NCBI RefSeq assembly: GCF_020510525.1
Contig: NZ_CP075188.1
Location: 3,038,001 to 3,102,000, forward strand
Reading direction: 5' to 3'
Length of the DNA: 64,000 nt
From: Quatrionicoccus australiensis
Lineage (GTDB): Bacteria > Pseudomonadota > Gammaproteobacteria > Burkholderiales > Rhodocyclaceae
Position 1 is the first letter of the stretch. Every line of letters starts with the position of its first letter. The notes under the pieces are model-generated. The model had not been told where the DNA came from and did no database searches. It worked only from the letters and a program-made list of their open reading frames with translations. Made by a program: the position numbers and the translations under genes. Shown here in pieces: positions 17,364-26,368 of this stretch.

Positions 17364-19159
17364 TGCTGATGAACCTGTTCAAATTCAAGGGTGGCGTCAA
17401 GCCGCCGACCAACAAGACGCAATCCGTGACCCTGCCGATTGCCCAGGCGCCCTTGCCTTCGCGCCTCGTCGTGCCGCTCCACCAGAGCATTGGTGGCGTG
17501 CCGCAACCGGTCGTCCAGGCTGGCGACAAGGTCCTGAAAGGCCAGCTGATCGGTGAGGCCGACGGCTGGATCTCGGCCGCCGTGCACGCCCCGACCTCGG
17601 GCACCGTACTCGAAGTCGCGATGCATGTGCAGCCGCACCCGTCCGGCCTCGACGCCATGTGCGTCGTCATCGAGCCGGATGGCAAGGATGAATGGATTGC
17701 GCACCAACCCTTCGACTACGCCAACGCCGCCCCCGAGGCAGTGCGCGAATACCTGCAGCAGTCGGGCGTGGTCGGCCTGGGCGGTGCGGTGTTCCCGACC
17801 CACGGCAAGCTGACACCGTCGAAAACCGTGCCGATGGAAGAGCTGGTCATCAACGGCGCCGAGTGCGAGCCTTTCATCACCTGCGACGACCTGCTGATGC
17901 GCGAACGCGCCGAGGAAGTCGTGCGCGGCATCGGCATTTTCCGCGACCTGCTGCAACCGAAGAAGGTGCTGATCGGCATCGAGGACAACAAGCCGGAAGC
18001 CGCCGCCGCGATGCGCGCAGCGGTCGACGCGCTGGGCGAGGCATTTTTGGTCGTGCCGGTGCCGACGCTGTATCCGGCGGGCGGCGCCAAGCAGCTGATC
18101 CGCGTCCTGACCGGCAAGGAAGTCCCGGCCAGCAAGCGCTCGACCGATCTCGGCGTGCAGTGTTTCAACGTCGCCACCGCCTACACCGCCTGGCGCGCCA
18201 TTGCGTACGGCGAGCCGGTCGTCTCGCGCCTGGTCACGCTGTCCGGCAACGTGCATGCGCCGCGCAATTACGAAGTGCTGATCGGCACACCGATGGGCGA
18301 ACTGCTGCAACTCGCGCAGCCGCACCCGGACACCGACGGCATCGTCATGGGCGGCCCGATGATGGGTTTCCTGGTACCCGACGCCAAGGTCCCGGTGGTC
18401 AAGGCGACCAACTGCCTAATCGCGCATTCCGACCGGATTTTCCCGCCCAAGGCGCCGGAAATGCCGTGCATCCGCTGCGGCGCCTGTGCCCAGGCCTGCC
18501 CGCACGAACTGCAACCCTTCGAGATGTATTGGTTCTCGCGCGCCAAGAACTTCGGCAAGACGCAGGAATATCACATCTTCGACTGCATCGAATGTGGTTG
18601 CTGCTCCTTCGTCTGCCCGTCGCGCATTCCGCTCGTCCAGTATTTCCGTTTCGCGAAGAGCGAGATCTGGGCGCGCGAACGCGAGAAGAAGGCGGCCGAC
18701 ACCGCCAAGGAGCGTTTCGAATTCAAGCAGCTACGCGAAGAACGCGAAAAAGCGGAAAAGGCCGAGAAGCTGGCCAAGGCCGCCGCTGCCCAGGCCGCCA
18801 AGAAAGCCGCGGAAGCGGCCGCTGCTGCCGCAGCCGAAAGCACGCCCCCGGCCGCTGCGACGGCACCGGCCGGCGAAACCGCGCCGTCGGCTGACGCCAC
18901 CCCGACCGTCGCGGTCGACGCCGCCCAGGAGGCCAAAAAGGCCGCCATCGCCGCTGCCATGGCCCGTGCCAAGGCGCAGCGCGAAGCCGCCCAGCCCAGG
19001 AACACCGAAGCCGTAAGCACCGAACAGCAGCAGGCGATGGACGAAATCGAGTCGCGCCGGCTAGCAGCAACGGCAGGGTCGGGGATCGAGGATCGAGGAT
19101 CGAGCGACCCCGAGCCCGCCTCCGAGCCCCAGCCCCGCCCACTCGATCCTAACAACTAA
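17363..19159 (+). CDS. rnfC: Rnf complex subunit C (NADH/FMN and Fe-S)
   Basis: 598 residues. The Nqo1-like core (VVGLGGAVFPTHGK near residue 132; INGAECEPFITCDD near 163) binds FMN and NAD(H). Two [4Fe-4S] motifs follow (CIRCGACAQACP, about 370; CIECGCCSFVCP, about 410). From about residue 440 the protein runs into a long Ala/Lys/Glu coiled tail, then a low-complexity Ala/Pro segment, as in many proteobacterial RnfC proteins. The last 30 residues are encoded partly by three tandem GGATCGA units (19083-19103) and look non-conserved. An AGCGGTCGAC copy lies at 18019 and a GCGGTCGAC copy at 18911. Confidence 0.95.
   Translation: MLMNLFKFKGGVKPPTNKTQSVTLPIAQAPLPSRLVVPLHQSIGGVPQPVVQAGDKVLKGQLIGEADGWISAAVHAPTSGTVLEVAMHVQPHPSGLDAMCVVIEPDGKDEWIAHQPFDYANAAPEAVREYLQQSGVVGLGGAVFPTHGKLTPSKTVPMEELVINGAECEPFITCDDLLMRERAEEVVRGIGIFRDLLQPKKVLIGIEDNKPEAAAAMRAAVDALGEAFLVVPVPTLYPAGGAKQLIRVLTGKEVPASKRSTDLGVQCFNVATAYTAWRAIAYGEPVVSRLVTLSGNVHAPRNYEVLIGTPMGELLQLAQPHPDTDGIVMGGPMMGFLVPDAKVPVVKATNCLIAHSDRIFPPKAPEMPCIRCGACAQACPHELQPFEMYWFSRAKNFGKTQEYHIFDCIECGCCSFVCPSRIPLVQYFRFAKSEIWAREREKKAADTAKERFEFKQLREEREKAEKAEKLAKAAAAQAAKKAAEAAAAAAAESTPPAAATAPAGETAPSADATPTVAVDAAQEAKKAAIAAAMARAKAQREAAQPRNTEAVSTEQQQAMDEIESRRLAATAGSGIEDRGSSDPEPASEPQPRPLDPNN
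19083..19150 (+). repeat. GGATCGA tandem repeat and inverted partner at the end of rnfC
   Basis: Three perfect GGATCGA units (19083-19103) are followed 44 bp later by CTCGATCCT (19142-19150), the reverse complement of AGGATCGAG within the repeat. A long-loop hairpin could form at the rnfC-rnfD junction. Confidence 0.6.
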
Positions 19160-19177
19160 TTCCTGGATCCTAAAAAA

Positions 19178-20194
19178 GTGTTCCCTCCCGCCCCCTATCT
19201 GCTCAAGGACGTCAGCGTCAGCCAGGTCATGACCCAGGTCTGCATCGCGCTGGTCCCGGGCATTGCCGCCTATGCCTGGCTGGTTGGCCCGGCCATCCTG
19301 GTCCAGATCGTCATTGCCTCGCTTGCCGCCTTGCTCGCCGAAGCACTGATGCTGCGCATCCAGGGCAAGCCGCTGGCGATGTTCCTGTCGGACGGTTCGG
19401 CCGTCGTCACCGCCTGGCTGATCGCCCTCGCCTTCCCGCCGCTCGCGCCGTGGTGGCTGGTCGTTACCGGCACGGTGTTCGCCATCGTCGTCGCCAAGCA
19501 ACTCTATGGCGGCCTCGGACAGAATCCGTTCAACCCGGCGATGATCGCCTTCGCCGTCTGCATCGTCGCCTTCCCGGCCCTGATGTCGCAGTGGCCGAGC
19601 GTCGGCCTGCAACTCTCGCTGGTCGACCAGATGAACGTCATCCTCGGCTTCATGCCGCGCGTCGACGCCCTGTCCGGTGCGACGCCGCTCGATGCCATGA
19701 AAACAGCCCTCAAGCTTGGCGAAGGTTCGGTTGACGTCGCCCACCTGCTGGCCAACCAGGACATCTACAGCAACTTCGCCGGGCGCGGCTGGGAATGGGT
19801 CGCCGTCGGCTACCTGGCGGGCGGCCTCTGGCTGTTCCAGCGCAAGCTGATCACCTGGCATGTGCCGACCGCCTTCATCGGCGCCCTGGTCGCGATTTCC
19901 GGTGCACTCTGGCTGTACAACCCGGCCCAGTTCGCCAGCCCGCTCTTCCACCTGTTCTCGGGTGCCGCCATGCTCGGCGCCTTCTTCATCGCCACCGACC
20001 CGGTATCGGGCTGCACGACGCCGCGCGGCAAACTGATCTTCGGCGCCGGCTGCGGCCTGCTCGCCTATATCATCCGCGTCTTCGGCGGCTATCCGGACGG
20101 CGTTGCCTTTGCCGTGCTGCTGATGAACCTGAGTGCGCCGGTCATCGATCTGCTCACCCAGCCGCCCATCTTCGGCATGAAGGACAAGGCATGA
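19178..20194 (+). CDS. rnfD: Rnf complex subunit D
   Basis: 338 residues from a GTG at 19178; no ATG is available before the conserved APYLLKDVSVSQVM. About ten membrane segments. The covalent FMN attachment threonine is in LSGATPLDA (about residue 170), the S-G-A-T motif of RnfD/NqrB. It forms the membrane channel part with RnfE and RnfA. Ribosome binding before the GTG is weak, but the rnfC stop is only 18 bp away. Overlaps rnfG by four bases. Confidence 0.94.
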   Translation: MFPPAPYLLKDVSVSQVMTQVCIALVPGIAAYAWLVGPAILVQIVIASLAALLAEALMLRIQGKPLAMFLSDGSAVVTAWLIALAFPPLAPWWLVVTGTVFAIVVAKQLYGGLGQNPFNPAMIAFAVCIVAFPALMSQWPSVGLQLSLVDQMNVILGFMPRVDALSGATPLDAMKTALKLGEGSVDVAHLLANQDIYSNFAGRGWEWVAVGYLAGGLWLFQRKLITWHVPTAFIGALVAISGALWLYNPAQFASPLFHLFSGAAMLGAFFIATDPVSGCTTPRGKLIFGAGCGLLAYIIRVFGGYPDGVAFAVLLMNLSAPVIDLLTQPPIFGMKDKA

Positions 20195-20853
20195 GCACCG
20201 TCAAGCAATTCTCCGCCACCGGCATGGCCGTGCGTACGGCCGCCATCCTGTTCATTTTCGTGATCGTTTTCACCGGCCTGCTTTCCGGCGCCTACCTGTG
20301 GACCAAGCCGGCGATCGAGGCGTCGGCGGCCGAAGAAAAGATGAAACTGGCCGACGAAGTCCTGCCGCGCAGCGAGTACGACAATGCGCTGCTCGCCGAT
20401 GCGCTGACCCTGCCGCCGACGCCGGAACTCGGCCTGGCCGATCCGACGACGCTGTACCGCGCCCGTCTCGGCAAACAACCGGTTGCCCTGGTCTTTGAAG
20501 CCGTCGCGCCGGACGGCTATGCCGGCAAGGTGCGGCTGATCATCGCGGTGCGTGCCGATGGCCGCGTCGCTGGCGTGCGCGTCACGCAGCACAAGGAAAC
20601 ACCGGGTCTGGGCGATTACGTCGAGATCAAGAAGGACAAGAACAAGGCCCGGCCGTGGATCACCCAGTTCAACGGCATGGCGCTGGCGACAGCGGTCGAC
20701 CGTGACTGGAAGGTCAAAAAGGACGGCGGCAGCATCGATTACTACGCCGGCGCCACGGTCACCCCGCGCGCCGTCGCCAAAGCCGTACTCAAGGCCGTCA
20801 AATGGGCCGAAGCCAACCGCGACCAACTGTTCGCCGAGGGAGCCGCCAAATGA
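20191..20853 (+). CDS. rnfG: Rnf complex subunit G, covalent FMN protein
   Basis: 220 residues, start ATG at 20191 overlapping the rnfD stop (ATGA). One N-terminal membrane helix (TAAILFIFVIVFTGLLSGAYL), then a periplasmic FMN-binding domain with HKETPGLGDYVE and the flavinylation site AGATVTPRAV, whose threonine carries FMN. One AGCGGTCGAC copy is at 20691. Overlaps rnfE by four bases. Confidence 0.95.
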   Translation: MSTVKQFSATGMAVRTAAILFIFVIVFTGLLSGAYLWTKPAIEASAAEEKMKLADEVLPRSEYDNALLADALTLPPTPELGLADPTTLYRARLGKQPVALVFEAVAPDGYAGKVRLIIAVRADGRVAGVRVTQHKETPGLGDYVEIKKDKNKARPWITQFNGMALATAVDRDWKVKKDGGSIDYYAGATVTPRAVAKAVLKAVKWAEANRDQLFAEGAAK

Positions 20854-21539
20854 TCACGCGTGAAGAATTCAAGACCATCGCCGGCAACGGCATCTGGAAA
20901 CAGAACACCTCGATCGCCCAGATCCTTGGCCTCTGCCCGCTGCTGGCAGTCACGACCAATGCGGTCAATGGCATCATGCTGTCGCTGGCCACCATCCTGG
21001 TCATGGCGATTTCCAATCTGGCGGTCGCTTCGCTGCGCAATTTCATTCCGCACGAAATCCGCATCCCGGTCTTCATCCTGATCGTCGCCGCACTGGTCAC
21101 CGTCGTCGACCTGCTGTTCAACGCCAACCTGCATGAGCTTTACCTGGTGCTCGGCATCTTCATCCCGCTGATCGTCACCAACTGCATCGTGCTTGCCCGT
21201 GTCGAAGCTTTCGCCGCCAAGAATCCGCCGCTGCAATCGACCTTCGACGGCATCTTCATGGGCGTCGGCATGCTGTGGACACTGGCCCTGCTCGGTGCCA
21301 TGCGCGAATTCATCGGCAACGGCACCATCCTCGGCGGTATCGACATGGTGTTTTCCGGCCTGCAGCCGATCCAGGTGCTGCCGGAAAACTACCCCGGCTT
21401 CCTGCTCGCCCTGCTGCCTCCCGGCGCCTTCATCCTGCTCGGCTGCATGATTGCCTGGAAAAACTGGATGAATGCCCGTGCCGCCGCCCGTGCCCAGGCC
21501 AAGCCGCCCGCCCCGGTCGCTACTGCTGGCTGCTGCTAG
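20850..21539 (+). CDS. rnfE: Rnf complex subunit E
   Basis: 229 residues from the ATG at 20850, inside the rnfG stop. Six hydrophobic segments; IAQILGLCPLLAVTTNAVNG and LFIPLI-like FIPLIVTNCIVLARVEAFA mirror RnfA, with the two cluster-binding cysteines. The C-terminus is an Ala/Pro-rich tail ending in Cys-Cys. Last gene of the operon; no rnfH follows, and a GC-rich hairpin repeat lies 64 bp downstream. Confidence 0.95.
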   Translation: MITREEFKTIAGNGIWKQNTSIAQILGLCPLLAVTTNAVNGIMLSLATILVMAISNLAVASLRNFIPHEIRIPVFILIVAALVTVVDLLFNANLHELYLVLGIFIPLIVTNCIVLARVEAFAAKNPPLQSTFDGIFMGVGMLWTLALLGAMREFIGNGTILGGIDMVFSGLQPIQVLPENYPGFLLALLPPGAFILLGCMIAWKNWMNARAAARAQAKPPAPVATAGCC

Positions 21540-21602
21540 AACGACGCGCCAGGAATCAGGGCGGGCCAGCGCAAGCCGCTGCTTCCGGCGTCGCCTTGGT
21601 CT

Positions 21603-21624
21603 CCCTCCCCTGAAAAGGGGAGGG
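21603..21624 (+). repeat. GC-rich intergenic hairpin, possible dispersed repeat
   Basis: CCCTCCCCT-GAAA-AGGGGAGGG is a perfect 9-bp stem with a GAAA tetraloop, followed by GCTGGGGAGGGG. It lies in the 160-bp gap between the convergent rnfE and the GGDEF/EAL gene. C/G-rich boxes of this kind recur in betaproteobacterial intergenic regions. There is no T-tract, so it is not a classical terminator. Confidence 0.55.
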
Positions 21625-21699
21625 CTGGGGAGGGGTTCAGGACCAGGCGAAGCGATGCCGATGCCCGAACAATGAGCATTCAAAGATCGCCGACAGCGT

Positions 21700-24252
21700 C
21701 TAGGACGCCGCAGCCAGCAAGCTCTGGATTTGCCCCGCGGCTTGCGGTCGACCGTACAAAAAGCCCTGAAACTGGTCGCAACCATGTGCCAACAGATAAT
21801 CGCGCTGCACCTCGGTTTCTACCCCTTCGGCAATCACTGACAGATCGAGTTCGTGCGCCATCGCAATCATGGCCGCCACCAGCTTGACGGTGCCACCCGG
21901 TGCGCCGATTTCACAGACGAAGGAGCGGTCGATTTTCAGTGACTGCACCGGAAACTGATTGAGATAGCTGAGCGACGAGTAACCGGTGCCGAAGTCGTCG
22001 ATCGCCACATCGACCCGCATGCCGTGCAGGGCATGCAGCACCCGCGCCGCATTGCCGGCATTGCGCATGAGCAGCGACTCGGTCAGTTCAAGCGCCAGCA
22101 TCTCGGGCGGCAATTGGTGACGCTGCAAGGCATCAGCCACCAGGGTCGGCACATCCTGCTGCGCAAACTGGTGCGCCGACAGATTGACGGCCACGGGGAC
22201 TGCCTGCAAACCGGCATCGAGCCAGGCGCGCTGTTGCCGGCAGACTTCGTCCAGCGCCCACTCGCCCATGGCGCAGATCAGACCGCTTTCTTCGGCAAGC
22301 GGGATGAAGCGGGTCGGCGGAATCAAGCCGTGTTCGGGATGCTGCCAGCGCATCAGCGCCTCGACCCCGATCAGGCGACCACTCTGCGCCTCGACCTTGG
22401 GCTGGTAGAACATCGTCAGCTCCTTGCGCTCCAGCGCACCGCGCAAATCATTCTCGAGCAGCAGTTCACCGAGCGAAGTCTTGTTGGCGCCGGCCGAATA
22501 GAAGCGCGCCGTATTGCGACCTTCCTCCTTGGCCCGGTACATCGCCGCATCGGCCTTGCGCAGCAGTTCGGAAACACTCTGCCCGTCCCCCGGCCAGAGC
22601 GCGATGCCGGCACTGCCGGTCACGGTCAGGGCGTGGCCGGCAAGCAGATAGGGCTGACCGAGCACGGTCAGCAACTTGTGCGCAACATGCATGGCGTACT
22701 GCAATTGCTCGACCTCGGGCAGCACGACGACGAACTCGTCGCCGCCCAGACGCGACAGCGTATCGGTTTCACGCAACACGCCGAGACCGCGCCCGGCTGC
22801 CTGGATCAGCAGGTTGTCGCCAACCTCGTGCCCGAGGGTGTCGTTGATGTTCTTGAAGCGGTCGAGATCAACGAAGATGACCGCAACCTGCAGATCGGCC
22901 CGGCGCGACTTGGCGATCGCCTGGGCAATCCGGTCTTCGAGCAGAATCCGGTTGGGCAGTCCGGTCAGCGCATCATGGTGCGCGAGGTGATGGATGCGCG
23001 CCTCGTTTTCCTTGCGCTCGGAAATATCGGTGAAGATGCCGATATAGTTGCTCGCCTTCCCGGCGGCATCGCGCACCGCCGCGACCGACAGCCATTCCGG
23101 GTAGATGCCGCCATCCTTGCGGCGATTCCAGATTTCGCCATGCCACTGTCCGCGCTTGAGCAGCTCCGACCACATCTGGCGGTAGTACTCACGCCCCTGC
23201 CGCCCCGAGTTGAGCAGGGCGGGGGTCTTGCCGAGCACCTCGTCCGCGCGGTAACCGGTAATCTGGCAAAAAGCAGGGTTGACCGCGAGGATTTTCGATT
23301 CGGCATCGGTAATCGTCATCCCCTCGGCAGCGCTGGTAAACACCTGGGCATACAGGCGCAGCCCTTCCTCGGCCTGGCGCTGCGCCTCATAACGCTGCAA
23401 CAGATCACGCCGGTCACGGTTGATCCGTTCAATGGCATACATCACGTAGAGCACCAGCAGCATCGAGACGGCATAGAGCAATTGCCGGTAATAGCCGGCG
23501 AGTCGTTGCGAGGCCTCGTGGCCGTCGGTGTAGAGCCGGGTCAGCTCCTCGCTCAGGCGAGCCGTCGGCGAATTCATGATGCGAAAAGCCAGGCGGTCAA
23601 CTTCCGGACGCCGCCCGATGATCACCCGCGCGTGCACCAGCAGGTGCGCCGGCGACAATTCGCCGAATGCCGGCAGCTCCAGCTTCTGGATGCGGGCAAG
23701 CTCCTGCTTCAGTTTATCGACATCCTCGCGCTCCGGCCCCTGGCCGAAAGTCAGCACGGAACGGACAAAATGATCAAGTTCAGGCGGTCGACCGGCGCCG
23801 AGCTTCTCCAGATAGGTCTCGGCAGCCAGCGGAAAGTAATGCAGCGAATTGCGCAGGACGGAGTTGCTGCGCTGGAACTGGTCGATGTCCTCTTCCTTGA
23901 GCTGTTGTGCGGCACGCAATTCAGCGAGCTTGCTGTTCAGTTGCGGCAGGTCATCCGCCGGCACCCAGGCCGGGAAACGCCCGATAGTCGGCTGTTCACT
24001 GCGGATTTCCTGAACCAGCCGGACCAGCGGATCGTAGTTGTGCATCAGGTCGGAATAGCTGCCGAGCACGGCGACATTGAGTTCGACATCGGCCTGCTGC
24101 ACACGGCGCAGCGACTGCATGTAGGCATAGTGGCCTTCCGGCGAGACTTCGCCGGCGCGCAGGAAAAGCCAGGTCAGCAGGGCAATCAGGGCAACGAAGC
24201 CCAGACTCAGCCCGAGCCACAATCCACAGCGGCAACGCCTGATCAGCTTCAT
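21700..24252 (-). CDS. Membrane PAS-GGDEF-EAL cyclic-di-GMP protein
   Basis: 850 residues from the ATG at 24252, which overlaps the peroxidase stop (ATGA). Two membrane segments (about 9-32 and 255-275) enclose a helical periplasmic sensor. A PAS domain follows (FCQITGYRADEVLGKTPALL), then GGDEF (RLGGDEFVVVLPE) with an intact inhibitory RxxD five residues before it (RETD), then EAL (GVEALMRWQHPEHG; DDFGTGYSSL). Both catalytic motifs look complete, so it may both make and break c-di-GMP. Coupling to the dihaem peroxidase gene suggests a redox or peroxide input, which is inference. Confidence 0.94.
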   Translation of the reverse strand: MKLIRRCRCGLWLGLSLGFVALIALLTWLFLRAGEVSPEGHYAYMQSLRRVQQADVELNVAVLGSYSDLMHNYDPLVRLVQEIRSEQPTIGRFPAWVPADDLPQLNSKLAELRAAQQLKEEDIDQFQRSNSVLRNSLHYFPLAAETYLEKLGAGRPPELDHFVRSVLTFGQGPEREDVDKLKQELARIQKLELPAFGELSPAHLLVHARVIIGRRPEVDRLAFRIMNSPTARLSEELTRLYTDGHEASQRLAGYYRQLLYAVSMLLVLYVMYAIERINRDRRDLLQRYEAQRQAEEGLRLYAQVFTSAAEGMTITDAESKILAVNPAFCQITGYRADEVLGKTPALLNSGRQGREYYRQMWSELLKRGQWHGEIWNRRKDGGIYPEWLSVAAVRDAAGKASNYIGIFTDISERKENEARIHHLAHHDALTGLPNRILLEDRIAQAIAKSRRADLQVAVIFVDLDRFKNINDTLGHEVGDNLLIQAAGRGLGVLRETDTLSRLGGDEFVVVLPEVEQLQYAMHVAHKLLTVLGQPYLLAGHALTVTGSAGIALWPGDGQSVSELLRKADAAMYRAKEEGRNTARFYSAGANKTSLGELLLENDLRGALERKELTMFYQPKVEAQSGRLIGVEALMRWQHPEHGLIPPTRFIPLAEESGLICAMGEWALDEVCRQQRAWLDAGLQAVPVAVNLSAHQFAQQDVPTLVADALQRHQLPPEMLALELTESLLMRNAGNAARVLHALHGMRVDVAIDDFGTGYSSLSYLNQFPVQSLKIDRSFVCEIGAPGGTVKLVAAMIAMAHELDLSVIAEGVETEVQRDYLLAHGCDQFQGFLYGRPQAAGQIQSLLAAAS

Positions 24253-25280
24253 TTGAGCAGGACTCCCTGCCACTCGCCATTCAGCGTCCCGAGGAAGGCA
24301 ACGAGCGCTTCGACGTCCTGATCCGACAGCTCACGCCCGAGCTGGTAACGCCCCATGATCCTGACCGCCTTGTCCAGCGTTGTCGCCGAACCATCATGAA
24401 AATACGGCGCGGTCAGCGCGACGTTGCGCAGGCTGGGCACCTTGAAGACATGTCGATCCTCTTCGCGCTGCGTGACGTTGTAACGGCCAAAATCGCTCTC
24501 GGTGAGTGGTCGACCGCTGAAGTAGTCACCCAGCACGCCAAACTTCTGGTACATGTTGCCGCCGATGAGCGCCCCCTGATGGCAGCTGACACAACCGAGC
24601 TCGCGAAAGCGCCGGTAGCCCTCGATCTCCAGCCCGGTCAGCACTTCGCGGTGCCCCTGCAAGTAGCGGTCGAAGCGGGAATTGACGGTGACCAGCGAAC
24701 GTTCGAAAGTGGCGATCGCATCGGCAAGATTGGCGGCCGTCAGGCCATCCGGATAGGCCAGGGTGAATTCCCTGACGAACGCCCCATCCTGGCCGAGCCG
24801 GGCCAGCACATCGCTCCAGTTGCTGCCCATCTCGATCGGATTATGGATCGGACCGGCCGCCTGCTCTTCGAGGCTGGCAGCACGTCCGTCCCAGAACAGG
24901 ACGAAGCTCAGGCCACTGTTGAATACCGTTGGCGTATTGATGCTGCCGACCGCACCACCGATGCCCAGCGCAAAACGCCGGCCATCGGCACCGCCGCGCG
25001 TGTAGTCGTGGCAGGAAGCGCAGGCCACCGTGTTGTCGCCCGACAGGCGCTTGTCTTCGAACAGGCGCCGCCCCAGCGCAACCCGCTCAGCCGGCAAGTC
25101 CGGAACCTGCAAAGGCAGGATAGGCCGGGTCGTGTCCAGATTGGCCAGCGAAATGCTGCTCGACGGCCGCACCGGCAATCCGGCAGGGGAATCCCAAGGC
25201 GAGCTATACCAGATGACGCCCCCCAGACCGGAAAGCAGCAGCACGATGAGCAAAAACCGGTGAAGCGACGAGAGTTTCAT
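24249..25280 (-). CDS. MauG/CcpA-like dihaem cytochrome c peroxidase
   Basis: 343 residues. An N-terminal membrane anchor or uncleaved signal (FLLIVLLLSGLGGVIWYSS) precedes two haem c sites, CASCH (near residue 86) and CVSCH (near residue 230). Flanking motifs SLEEQAAGPIHNPIEMG and VPSLRNVALTAPYFHDGSATTLDKAV are typical of the peroxidase/MauG group. It should act in the periplasm, reducing hydrogen peroxide or oxidising a protein partner. Four-base overlap with the downstream c-di-GMP gene. Confidence 0.93.
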   Translation of the reverse strand: MKLSSLHRFLLIVLLLSGLGGVIWYSSPWDSPAGLPVRPSSSISLANLDTTRPILPLQVPDLPAERVALGRRLFEDKRLSGDNTVACASCHDYTRGGADGRRFALGIGGAVGSINTPTVFNSGLSFVLFWDGRAASLEEQAAGPIHNPIEMGSNWSDVLARLGQDGAFVREFTLAYPDGLTAANLADAIATFERSLVTVNSRFDRYLQGHREVLTGLEIEGYRRFRELGCVSCHQGALIGGNMYQKFGVLGDYFSGRPLTESDFGRYNVTQREEDRHVFKVPSLRNVALTAPYFHDGSATTLDKAVRIMGRYQLGRELSDQDVEALVAFLGTLNGEWQGVLLK

Positions 25281-25318
25281 GCCCCCATTATCCTTGAAGC
25301 CATCCCCTGTAGCCAGAA

Positions 25319-26278
25319 TCAGGTAGCCAGAACTACCCGGTTTCGCCCCTGCGCCTTGGCCACGTAACAGGCCGCATCAGCCCGGTTGATCAAGGCATTT
25401 TCACTCTCCTCGCCCCGGTATTCTGCCACCCCGATACTAACCGTACACACCGCCTGATCACCCGGCGCGTTTCTGCCCGCAATGGACAAACGCAAGCGCT
25501 CGGCGAGCAACACTGCGGCCTCCTGCCCAACCTCGGGCAGGAGAACGACAAATTCCTCGCCACCATAACGGAAGGCCAGGTCCGAAGCGCGCAGGGACAG
25601 ACTGATCAGGCGCGCCAGTGTCTGCAGCACGAGATCGCCCTCAAGATGCCCGCGGCTGTCGTTGATCTTTTTGAAATGATCACAATCGATGACCAGCAGC
25701 GACAGTGGCCGTCCATGCCGGGCACACCGGCCGATTTCCCCCGGCAGGCACTGGTGCAGGCGACGCCGGTTGAACAGGCCGGTCAGCGGATCGGTCACGC
25801 TGAGCAGGCGGTAGCGCTCTTCGCTCTCGCGCAGGGCATCCTCGGCACGATGGCGCTCGGTGACGTCCTGCAAGGTCTCGATGGCACCGATCAATTCGCC
25901 GCTGGCATTACGCAAGGGCGCTGCCGTGAAATACAACCAGCGCCCCCCTTCACCGCAGGCCGGGAAAAAGTCCTCGGCCTCGAAAGCCCCATCGATCAAG
26001 GCCGAACGCCTGAATTTGCCATGATAAAACTCGTCGACCGTTCCTTCGAGCGCATCGCTGACAATGAGGTCGGCCATGATCGGGCGCGGCTGCGGATAGA
26101 AGGCACGCCATTGCTCGGTACGACCGATCATTTCTGCGGCCGGCACGCCGGTCAGCACCGCACAGGCGCGATTCCAGTGCGTCACCCGGTGCTGCGCATC
26201 GATAACGATGCTGGCAACCGGATTCCCCTCTACAATCTGGGAGAGGATGAGATTATCACCGGGGATTGTCGTCGCCAC
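25319..26278 (-). CDS. PAS-GGDEF diguanylate cyclase
   Basis: 319 residues. A PAS domain occupies about residues 10-140 (VIDAQHRVTHWNRACAVLTG), then GGDEF with the catalytic GGEEF variant (RYGGEEFVVLLPE) and an inhibitory RASD five residues upstream. No membrane segment, so cytoplasmic. It stands 38 bp upstream of the peroxidase gene on the same strand and may share its transcript. The start shown is the first ATG preceding the PAS domain. Confidence 0.92.
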   Translation of the reverse strand: MATTIPGDNLILSQIVEGNPVASIVIDAQHRVTHWNRACAVLTGVPAAEMIGRTEQWRAFYPQPRPIMADLIVSDALEGTVDEFYHGKFRRSALIDGAFEAEDFFPACGEGGRWLYFTAAPLRNASGELIGAIETLQDVTERHRAEDALRESEERYRLLSVTDPLTGLFNRRRLHQCLPGEIGRCARHGRPLSLLVIDCDHFKKINDSRGHLEGDLVLQTLARLISLSLRASDLAFRYGGEEFVVLLPEVGQEAAVLLAERLRLSIAGRNAPGDQAVCTVSIGVAEYRGEESENALINRADAACYVAKAQGRNRVVLAT

Positions 26279-26368
26279 AGGAACGCCATCCTTCTCTGTC
26301 GGTTAGAATGTTTTTGATCAATATCCGCCTTTAGTCATAGTCTGACAATCCTGCAGCGCAGCAATTCC

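Noticed and set aside
18760..19020. GCC-rich low-complexity stretch as a nucleotide repeat element
   Set aside because: It is the Ala/Lys-rich coiled tail of RnfC, usual for the subunit.
22024..24321. A 765-codon open frame antisense to the GGDEF-EAL gene
   Set aside because: Shadow frame caused by codon bias; the minus-strand protein has all the motifs of its family.
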